A stretch of DNA of 5,590 bases from an uncultured Bacillaceae bacterium (lineage in GTDB: Bacteria; Bacillota; Bacilli; Bacillales; Caldibacillaceae), in contig CALKAK010000166.1 in NCBI GenBank assembly GCA_937983015.1, positions 1 through 5,590 on the forward strand, written 5' to 3'. Below, one piece after another: positions 1 through 4,185 of the stretch. The notes under the pieces are model-generated. The model had not been told where the DNA came from, did no database searches, and worked only from the letters and a program-made list of their open reading frames with translations. A program made the translations under genes and the position numbers. Each line of letters opens with the position of its first letter. The first letter of the stretch is position 1.

Positions 1-212
1 AATGCCCCGTTGTAGTTCACTATCGGTGTGTCCAGTTTCAGTTCTTTGTAATAGAGCTCGCTCGTACGATAGGAACGTCCCGTGGCGATCATCACCACGT
101 GACCTTCTTCCCGTGCCTGTTTTAATACTTTTTTGTTTTCTGCGGAAATCGTCTTATCATCTCTTAACAACGTACCGTCTAAATCCAGTGCGATCAAATA
201 GCGGTCTTTCAT
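1..212 (-). CDS. yitU: HAD-superfamily phosphatase, Cof/YitU type (partial, N-terminus only)
   Basis: The first 70 residues of a haloacid dehalogenase-type hydrolase are visible; the rest lies beyond the left edge. Motif I is clear: IALDLDGTLL, with nucleophile Asp10 and general acid/base Asp12. Motif II follows as MIATGRSYR with Thr44, then the family-typical segment TPIVNYNGA. This arrangement is that of the Cof-like (type IIB cap) subfamily, usually about 270 residues. The start is an ATG whose codon lies at 212-210, preceded by an AAGAGAGGA Shine-Dalgarno site (221-229) eight bases away. In B. subtilis, YitU is a broad-specificity cytosolic phosphatase able to dephosphorylate the pyrimidine phosphate intermediate of riboflavin synthesis; that role is transferred by family and by gene order next to yitV and yitW, not shown here. 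It is transcribed away from yitV. Family assignment is secure; the orthology to YitU rather than a paralogue rests mainly on context. Confidence 0.92.
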   Translation of the reverse strand, partial: MKDRYLIALDLDGTLLRDDKTISAENKKVLKQAREEGHVVMIATGRSYRTSELYYKELKLDTPIVNYNGA

Positions 213-406
213 TAACGGAATCCTCTCTTTTTGAAATTTTCCCCATGTATCATAAATATCCATGGTACACTTATTGATATAGGAATAATTTTACAAATCG
301 TTCATAAATGTTGTGTATTCTTAAAATGGCTTTACATACTAGTTTACTGGAAAAAGGTTAAAATTCAACCGATCGAATCTTACGAATTATGAAAGGGAGG
401 TAAAAA
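213..406. promoter_or_regulatory. Divergent yitU / yitV intergenic promoter region
   Basis: This AT-rich gap separates two divergently transcribed genes, so promoters for both must lie here or overlap. On the minus strand a TATGAT -10-like box (plus-strand ATCATA, 249-254) lies about 37 bases from the yitU start, but its -35 is poor (TCAATA, 17-base spacing). On the plus strand TTTACA (290-295) matches five of six -35 positions, with TGTATT (314-319) 18 bases further on as a mediocre -10. Neither is decisive. The yitV ribosome binding site AAAGGGAGG (392-400) is strong. No operator or riboswitch-like structure was recognised. Confidence 0.4.
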
Positions 407-1183
407 ATGATCACCATTGAACGAAAAACGATCCTGTCAATCCCGCTTTTGGAAGTTGTCGCGGAACAAAATCGTAACAAAGAGGTCGGCACTATCTTTT
501 TCTTCCATGGCTTTACAAGTTATAAAGAAGTGAATCTCCACTATGCATATTTTCTTGCGGAAGAAGGCTTTCGCGTCATTCTCCCGGATTGTGAATACCA
601 CGGTGAACGGGCGAGTGATAAAGCGAGAACATTCCCGGAATTGGGACTTAATTTTTGGAATATCATCATCCAAGCGATTCAAGAATTGCAAGTTTTACGC
701 GATGAATATGTGGTGAAAGGAAAAACCGATCCGGGGAAAGTCGGGGTGGCCGGAACATCGATGGGGGGCTTTATCACTTTGGGAGCCCTCACGCAATATG
801 ATTGGATCTCCGCCGCCGTCAGTTTGATGGGGTGTCCCGCTTATATCGAGTTCGCCAAACTAGCGATCAGACAATTTAAAAAAGACGGCCATTTTTTACC
901 GTTTTCTGATGTGGAAATCAAACGGGAACTGGAAAGGCTTTCCCGTTTTGATCTAAGCCTTCATCCGGAAAAATTAAAACAGCGTCCATTATTATTCTGG
1001 CATGGGGAGAAGGACACGATCGTTCCGTATCGATTGGCTTACGAATTTTATCAAGCGGTAAAAGAAGATTATCACGCGGTTCCGGAGCGATTGCAATTTA
1101 TTGGTGACCCCCAGGCAGAACATAAAGTGACCCGGCGAGGTGTCGAAGCGACTGTGCGTCATTTCCAAACTTTCCTGCGTTGA
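407..1183 (+). CDS. yitV: Alpha/beta hydrolase, YitV-type esterase
   Basis: A complete 258-residue protein with the alpha/beta-hydrolase fold and an intact predicted catalytic triad. The oxyanion-region HGF is at residues 34-36 after a hydrophobic strand (TIFFF). The nucleophile elbow GTSMGG (116-121) gives Ser118. GEKDTIVP gives the acid Asp203, and AEHKV near the C-terminus gives His239. There is no signal peptide or membrane segment, so it should be cytosolic. The ATG at 407 is preceded by AAAGGGAGG ending six bases upstream, and no in-frame start further upstream has comparable support. It lies between yitU and yitW, as in B. subtilis, where YitV is annotated only as a putative esterase or peptidase-like hydrolase; the substrate is unknown. 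No terminator is visible before yitW, so read-through is possible. The fold is certain and the orthology is well supported by context. Confidence 0.93.
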   Translation: MITIERKTILSIPLLEVVAEQNRNKEVGTIFFFHGFTSYKEVNLHYAYFLAEEGFRVILPDCEYHGERASDKARTFPELGLNFWNIIIQAIQELQVLRDEYVVKGKTDPGKVGVAGTSMGGFITLGALTQYDWISAAVSLMGCPAYIEFAKLAIRQFKKDGHFLPFSDVEIKRELERLSRFDLSLHPEKLKQRPLLFWHGEKDTIVPYRLAYEFYQAVKEDYHAVPERLQFIGDPQAEHKVTRRGVEATVRHFQTFLR

Positions 1184-1204
1184 TTTGGTCGGTCATTTCC
1201 ATAT

Positions 1205-1254
1205 ACTTTCCACCCCTTTTTTGCTAATATAATACTAAGAAGGTTAAAGGAGTG
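1205..1254 (+). promoter_or_regulatory. Likely promoter and ribosome binding site of yitW
   Basis: The 78-base gap after yitV contains an exact TATAAT (1228-1233) about 29 bases before the yitW start. The matching -35 is weak: TTTCCA (1207-1212) at a short 15-base spacing is the best I see, and an overlapping TGCTAATAT could act as an extended -10. The Shine-Dalgarno AAAGGAG (1246-1252) is nine bases from the ATG. yitW can therefore probably be transcribed on its own in addition to read-through from yitV. Confidence 0.5.
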
Positions 1255-1261
1255 TTAGCTG

Positions 1262-1579
1262 ATGGATGAGGGGTTGAAAGAAAATCTTCTTAGTGCACTG
1301 GAGCAAGTCATCGATCCCGAATTAGGTATTGATATCGTTAATTTGGGTTTAGTATATGATGTGGATTTGACAGAAGATGGAACCTGTATCGTAACGATGA
1401 CATTAACGACGATGGGCTGTCCGTTACAGGGGATTATCGAAGATCAAGTGAAATATGCGCTGAGCGATATACCTGAGGTAAAAGAAACGAAAGTTAACCT
1501 CGTCTGGGATCCACCGTGGACGATGGATCGGATGAGCCGCTATGCCAAAATCGCTCTCGGTATCGCTGACAGGCCATGA
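1262..1579 (+). CDS. yitW: MIP18/DUF59-family Fe-S assembly-type protein YitW
   Basis: A complete 105-residue single-domain protein of the MIP18 family (formerly DUF59; relatives include SufT and PaaD). The family hallmarks are present in order: VIDPELGIDIVNLGLVYDV (residues 16-34), the TMGCP motif with the conserved Cys53, and the C-terminal VWDPPWTMDRMSRYAKIALG (80-99), the last being typical of the Bacillaceae YitW group. Cys42 is an additional, less conserved-looking cysteine. Members of the family act in iron-sulfur cluster maturation or in assembling metal-dependent enzymes, in the cytosol; the specific role of YitW is inferred from family only. The ATG at 1262 has a good Shine-Dalgarno and yields the usual length of about 100 residues. 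A strong terminator ends the unit 47 bases downstream. No anomaly was seen. Confidence 0.95.
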   Translation: MDEGLKENLLSALEQVIDPELGIDIVNLGLVYDVDLTEDGTCIVTMTLTTMGCPLQGIIEDQVKYALSDIPEVKETKVNLVWDPPWTMDRMSRYAKIALGIADRP

Positions 1580-1625
1580 TGGAAACGATTTGGAAATGGT
1601 TATTTACACTTGGGACCATCATTAG

Positions 1626-1673
1626 AAAGGGCATATTATACACGGTATGTATAGTATGCCCTTTATTTTTTTC
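1626..1673 (+). terminator. Strong rho-independent terminator of yitV-yitW
   Basis: The arms pair as AAAGGGCATA with TATGCCCTTT (1626-1635 / 1655-1664). The pairing continues inward through TTATAC with GTATAG (one G-U) and one further A-T pair, giving a stem of about 17 base pairs around a 5-base loop (CGGTA, 1643-1647). A run of seven T follows at 1666-1672. It lies just after the yitW stop in the right orientation. The stem's near symmetry and the absence of an A-run on its left mean it mainly works on the plus strand. Confidence 0.93.
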
Positions 1674-1743
1674 GTTCCATGAGCCTTAAAAATTTTTTGG
1701 ATCAATGCCCAGTATTGGTATTCAAATACAATAATAAAATAAA

Positions 1744-1806
1744 GAACACGAAACTCCTCTTTAACACTACATTTGCCGAACAAAGCGATAAAGGAGGTTC
1801 GTGTCC
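1744..1806. repeat. Imperfect inverted repeat in the gene-free stretch
   Basis: The left arm GAACACGAAACTCCTCTTTA (1744-1763) is complementary to the right arm TAAAGGAGGTTCGTGTCC (1789-1806). Sixteen of eighteen aligned positions pair, with two mismatches and a two-base bulge, around a 25-base loop. There is no T-run after either arm, so it is not a typical terminator. It could be a folded RNA element, a miniature or decayed transposable element, or the preserved end of one. The right arm resembles a ribosome binding site (AAAGGAGG, 1790-1797), but the GTG after it is only three bases away and leads to a 19-codon frame. Confidence 0.55.
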
Positions 1807-2053
1807 TGGCTGGTCTACATTATCTCTTGTAATATTTCCGCAAAAAGAAAACGCGAATGATTTTCGTTGAGATAGGATTGCTGTTAAAATACCTGCTATT
1901 ACGTCTTGATAATTGTGTTTTGGTACGAGAACAACAGACGGAACTTACTATTTAAAGAAGACAGTCGGGTTCAAATCGTGATCAGGATTCATTATCTAAA
2001 ATAGCTTTGATTATGTGAAGGGAGTAGTACCGTGTATGAAGATCGCCTGCTTG

Positions 2054-2072
2054 AAAAAAGCACCGAAAATGC
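2054..2072 (-). terminator. Weak candidate terminator of yjzD
   Basis: On the minus strand, 29 to 47 bases past the yjzD stop, GCATT and GGTGC can form a five-base-pair stem with two G-U pairs and a three-base loop. A run of six T (plus-strand A-run 2054-2059) follows at once. The position is right, but the stem is weak, and no better minus-strand terminator is visible. Confidence 0.3.
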
Positions 2073-2087
2073 CAATGCCCAGGTATT

Positions 2088-2121
2088 TTCAACCGGTTGT
2101 TCAACCGGTTTTTGTTTCTTT
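2088..2121 (+). terminator. Plus-strand hairpin with U-rich tail, overlapping the end of yjzD
   Basis: AACCGGTT at 2091-2098 pairs with AACCGGTT at 2103-2110 across the loop GTTC. A T-rich tail (TTTGTTTCTTTC) follows, as in a rho-independent terminator read on the plus strand. The minus-strand side has no T-run, so it does not serve yjzD, whose stop codon lies in the hairpin (2103-2101). No convincing plus-strand gene precedes it, so it may end an unrecognised short transcript, be a relic of a lost gene, or block read-through into yjzD antisense. The same bases are an 11-base direct repeat of TTCAACCGGTT, so protein binding is an alternative. Confidence 0.5.
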
Positions 2122-2283
2122 CGTTTCCGCGGAATGGCCGATGAAGGAAATCAATAACCCGATGATGATCGCAAGCATAACCCCTGTTTTAAAGTCATAT
2201 GTAGCCCCTTTCATAGATCCGACGATGTAAGTGATGAGCTGGGCCAACCAGAAGCTCCAGAAAAAGGTCCAGAAATATTTCAT
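2101..2283 (-). CDS. yjzD: Small two-TM membrane protein, YjzD/DUF2929 family
   Basis: A 60-residue protein with two predicted membrane segments (about residues 3-22 and 34-49) and a short charged, threonine/lysine-rich tail. The segments FFWSFWLAQL and SMKGATYDFKTG match what I recall of the DUF2929 (YjzD) family of Bacillaceae, whose function is unknown. I chose the ATG at 2283-2281: it has an AAGGTGG Shine-Dalgarno (2288-2294) five bases upstream and gives the usual length of about 60. The in-frame ATG 36 bases further up (2319) has no ribosome site and falls inside the promoter's -10 box, so it cannot be transcribed from that promoter. As in B. subtilis it lies next to yjaU, here divergently. 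Function cannot be inferred; family assignment is good. Confidence 0.85.
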   Translation of the reverse strand: MKYFWTFFWSFWLAQLITYIVGSMKGATYDFKTGVMLAIIIGLLISFIGHSAETKETKTG

Positions 2284-2314
2284 CCTATCCACCTTCTTTG
2301 TTTTATCTACGTCA

Positions 2315-2342
2315 ATCATACCACAATTTTCTGTACTGAAAA
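2315..2342 (-). promoter_or_regulatory. Extended -10 promoter of yjzD
   Basis: Reading the minus strand, TTTTCA (2342-2337) is a -35 box matching four of six consensus positions. A 16-base spacer leads to TATGAT (2320-2315), five of six, preceded by the TG dinucleotide of an extended -10 (TGGTATGAT). Transcription would start near 2308, leaving a leader of about 25 bases with the Shine-Dalgarno. This supports the 2283 start codon. Confidence 0.65.
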
Positions 2343-2558
2343 ATAAAAATGGTCCGACATGTGCGGATCCGGTTTTCCTACAGGCTTGCCCACCTTTTTA
2401 TGGTTCATCCACATTCATTCAGTGAAATTTCAAACTTTATCGTTCTAGCTGGGTAAACGCCCGGTCAATAGTGAAGGGAGCGAATAAACTTTAGAAGGGA
2501 AAAACTGCCTTTTTAGTCATAATATCATGCTACTGACTGGATACAAGAAGGGATGGGT
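2343..2558. promoter_or_regulatory. yjzD-yjaU divergent intergenic region
   Basis: The yjaU promoter should lie here but is not clear-cut. CATAAT (2518-2523) matches five of six -10 positions about 36 bases before the start, with no recognisable -35. It sits in a small dyad AGTCA (2515-2519) / TGACT (2534-2538) that could be an operator. Nearer yjzD, GGTCCG and CGGATCC (2351-2370) form a short bulged hairpin which on the minus strand precedes a T-rich tract (2350-2338), terminator-like but with no gene to terminate. The AAGGGAG at 2474-2480 resembles a ribosome site but has no start codon after it. Confidence 0.35.
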
Positions 2559-3284
2559 ATGGAATCACGGCGATTGACGCTCAATGGCGAACCGTGCATC
2601 ATTCATTATCCGGAAAGACCAAATGGTTTTGCAATTCTTTTGCTAGGAAACCATCATAATTTCCTCCCGCGGTCAGGCGAACATTACTGGCAGCGCCAGG
2701 AGAAGCGGCGATTGATCTTGAAGGCCTTGTTGGAGAAGGGGTATACGATCTATTTTTCCAACTTTTTCGGACAGCATATGGGGAATGATGCCGCTTGTGA
2801 TCTGGCAAGAGATTTATATGAATATATGAAGCGAACGGAGATCTTGAATGAACGGATCCATATCATCGCCGAGAACCTCGGTGCGAAGATCGCCCTCCAT
2901 TTTTTACAAAAAAATCCGGATATCCTCCGTTCGATTGTTTTTATCAACCCGCTTTTTTCCTTGCGCTGGATGCAGGAATTATTAAAAGACCAGCCTTTCG
3001 TGTACCGTCGTTTTTTGCAGGAAGTCGCGAAGGCCTATCGATTACGTGATGTAGAAAGTGAAAAATTTATCTATCAGGAGCCGCTAACAATCCATATCAA
3101 CCGCTGTCCATTTAAAATCATTCATATACTAAAACATGGCGTATATGATGAAAAATGGGTGCGAATGTATCATAACTATTTATTCGATACAGGAACAGCA
3201 CTTCATGTATTGCTTCGCGAACGGGCGGATGACTTTCTGCAAATCGCGGGGGAGTTGTTCCGCACGACCGAGGCGGAACTTTAA
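2559..3284 (+). CDS. yjaU: YjaU-like alpha/beta-hydrolase-fold protein, nucleophile apparently missing
   Basis: A complete 241-residue soluble protein. The pattern is that of an alpha/beta hydrolase: a hydrophobic strand with a turn (FAILLLGNHHN, 24-34), a strand before the nucleophile elbow (RIHIIAENLGAKIALHF, 99-115), and a later strand followed by NPLFS. In place of GxSxG the elbow reads AENLG (104-108), so the nucleophile position is Asn106 rather than serine. No clear acid or histidine of the triad could be assigned. It is therefore perhaps not a hydrolase, or uses other residues. Two in-frame ATGs compete: the one at 2553 directly abuts AAGAAGGG (2545-2552), whereas the one at 2559 has a normal six-base spacing, so I prefer 2559. 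The identity as YjaU rests on position between yjzD and yjaV as in B. subtilis. Function is unknown. yjaV follows after 21 bases, so the two probably form one unit. Confidence 0.87.
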   Translation: MESRRLTLNGEPCIIHYPERPNGFAILLLGNHHNFLPRSGEHYWQRQEKRRLILKALLEKGYTIYFSNFFGQHMGNDAACDLARDLYEYMKRTEILNERIHIIAENLGAKIALHFLQKNPDILRSIVFINPLFSLRWMQELLKDQPFVYRRFLQEVAKAYRLRDVESEKFIYQEPLTIHINRCPFKIIHILKHGVYDEKWVRMYHNYLFDTGTALHVLLRERADDFLQIAGELFRTTEAEL

Positions 3285-3305
3285 CGTGACAAGGGGGAAC
3301 GGCGG

Positions 3306-4070
3306 GTGGATAAATGTTTAGTATTCGGTGCTTTCGGTTATCTTGGCTTTGAACTAGTCCAAGAGCTTTTACAAAAGGGTCTGGAAGTCATTCATGTGGA
3401 TATAGGCGATGAATTCGAGCCCCCGGAATATCTCGAGGATAAAGAGTTCTGGGTGGCAAGAAATGCGAATTTTTCTGTAAAAGATGTGAGGGACATACCC
3501 TGGGAGGGTATCGATACCTGTATTATCCCGACTTGCGACTGGGTTTATTTTGCGGAAAAAGAAAGAGGGGAGATCAGGAAGCGGCTGACACAATTCTTTG
3601 CGGAAAGTAAAGATGTGTCTGTGAAAAGGGTTCACATTCAGCGAGATGACCGTGGTGAGAAGTTTCTACCCGTAGAACTGGAACAGACGTGCGAATTGAC
3701 CATTACTGTTCCGGATCTATATGGTGGCTGGCAACCGCCGTCATCCTCTTTTTACAAAATGTTTGTAAGCGGTGAACAGGCAGAATTTTCTCCACCGGAA
3801 GATGCCCTGAACGTGCATGATGCGGCGAGAAAGATACTTGAGATCATCACGACGCGAAAAGGGCGCTTTTCATTAAAAAAACAAACCGGTGATCAAACGT
3901 ACACCGTTCACCGTACAGAAGGAAAAGCCGGGGCTGGCAATGGGGTAACGGCTAAAGAGCCATATGATGAAAAGGAACAGGATGTATTTTATATCAAAGA
4001 GACAGAAAATGAAAAAGAAGTCTTAAAAAAGATGCGGCAACGCGTTGTCAATTTACTGAGGGAAAAATGA
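3306..4070 (+). CDS. yjaV: YjaV-like NAD(P)-binding Rossmann protein (degenerate extended SDR)
   Basis: A complete 254-residue cytosolic protein starting at GTG, eight bases after the strong AAGGGGG site. The N-terminal nucleotide-binding loop GAFGYLG (8-14) fits the GxxGxxG of extended short-chain dehydrogenases, with Asp32 after the second strand suggesting NAD preference. Later landmarks of NAD-dependent epimerase/dehydratases remain: LYGGWQPP (138-145), comparable to the YGPxQ segment, and NVHDAARKI (169-177), comparable to the VHVDDVA segment. Between them the Ser and YxxxK catalytic elements are not recognisable, since only about 20 residues separate the RVHIQRDD strand from the strand leading into LYGG. 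The last 60 residues are highly charged. It may bind a nucleotide without catalysing the usual reaction. The partner gene is yjaU, as in B. subtilis; the product there is also poorly characterised. Identity to YjaV is context-based. Confidence 0.85.
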   Translation: MDKCLVFGAFGYLGFELVQELLQKGLEVIHVDIGDEFEPPEYLEDKEFWVARNANFSVKDVRDIPWEGIDTCIIPTCDWVYFAEKERGEIRKRLTQFFAESKDVSVKRVHIQRDDRGEKFLPVELEQTCELTITVPDLYGGWQPPSSSFYKMFVSGEQAEFSPPEDALNVHDAARKILEIITTRKGRFSLKKQTGDQTYTVHRTEGKAGAGNGVTAKEPYDEKEQDVFYIKETENEKEVLKKMRQRVVNLLREK

Positions 4071-4105
4071 GTCCGCGAGAATAAAGGATTGCACTCTTTT
4101 TTATT

Positions 4106-4134
4106 TTGGGTTAAAATTAGGACCAAGTCATAAT
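4106..4134 (+). promoter_or_regulatory. Candidate promoter of fabH-fabF
   Basis: TTGGGT (4106-4111) and CATAAT (4129-4134) are 17 bases apart and match three and five consensus positions. TTAAAA (4111-4116) with TATTAA (4134-4139) at 17 bases is an alternative, and a perfect TATAAT at 4144-4149 lacks a -35. The tract 4131-4160 is almost pure A/T. Whichever is used, the region is AT-rich and immediately upstream of the fabH ribosome site. Confidence 0.45.
4116..4134. promoter_or_regulatory. Candidate FapR operator
   Basis: The 19-base ATTAGGACCAAGTCATAAT is an imperfect palindrome of form ATTAnGACnnnGTCnTAAT (seven symmetric pairs). It matches about 13 of 19 positions of the B. subtilis FapR consensus as I recall it (ATTAGTACCTGATACTAAT). 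It overlaps the spacer and -10 of a candidate promoter 52 bases before fabH, and FapR is known in B. subtilis to repress fabHA-fabF, with release by malonyl-CoA. The combination of symmetry, consensus match, position and target gene makes this a good inference. Confidence 0.68.
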
Positions 4135-4185
4135 ATTAAATAATATAATATGGGTATATAAAGGAACTCTGGAGGAGTGAAGCCA

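Larger units (their letters stand above)
1674..2090. other. About 420-base stretch without a convincing gene (possible scar or decayed element)
   Basis: Between the yitW terminator and the end of yjzD the DNA is AT-rich and has none of the codon character of its neighbours. A plus-strand frame of 63 codons (1679-1870) begins inside the sequence right after the terminator and has no Shine-Dalgarno. On the minus strand, 1944-1702 is open for 80 codons but has no start codon; part reads SFAFSFCGNITRDNVDQPG. Both strands open over the same bases, with an inverted repeat in the middle (1744-1806), suggests a decayed mobile element or non-coding DNA rather than a gene. At 2015-2034 there is a Shine-Dalgarno-like GAAGGGAG before a GTG (see findings). 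I recognise no RNA family. Confidence 0.5.

Noticed and set aside
1576..1689. 37-codon frame starting ATGATGG at the yitW stop (MMETIWKWLF...)
   Set aside because: It overlaps the stop by four bases, as coupled genes do, but runs straight through the strong terminator and has no Shine-Dalgarno of its own.
1679..1870. 63-codon plus-strand frame MSLKNFLDQCPV...
   Set aside because: It lacks a ribosome site, begins just after a strong terminator, and overlaps the inverted repeat; kept only as part of the unexplained stretch.
1674..2090. Riboswitch or T-box in the gene-free stretch
   Set aside because: No T-box GGUGGNACC motif or other riboswitch core that I recognise is present, and no target gene follows on the plus strand.
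2015..2230. 71-codon plus-strand frame opposite yjzD
   Set aside because: It is the antisense shadow of yjzD; its ATG has no Shine-Dalgarno, and the terminator hairpin lies within it.
2284..2319. Longer yjzD start at ATG 2319
   Set aside because: It has no Shine-Dalgarno and its ATG is part of the -10 box of the best promoter.
2440..2460. GGGTAA as a sigma-B -10 box upstream of yjaU
   Set aside because: No GTTTAA-like -35 lies at the required 12-15 base spacing.
4083..4106. AAAGG...CTTTT with T-run as a terminator after yjaV
   Set aside because: The stem is only four or five weak pairs, so I do not call it, although some attenuation after yjaV is possible.
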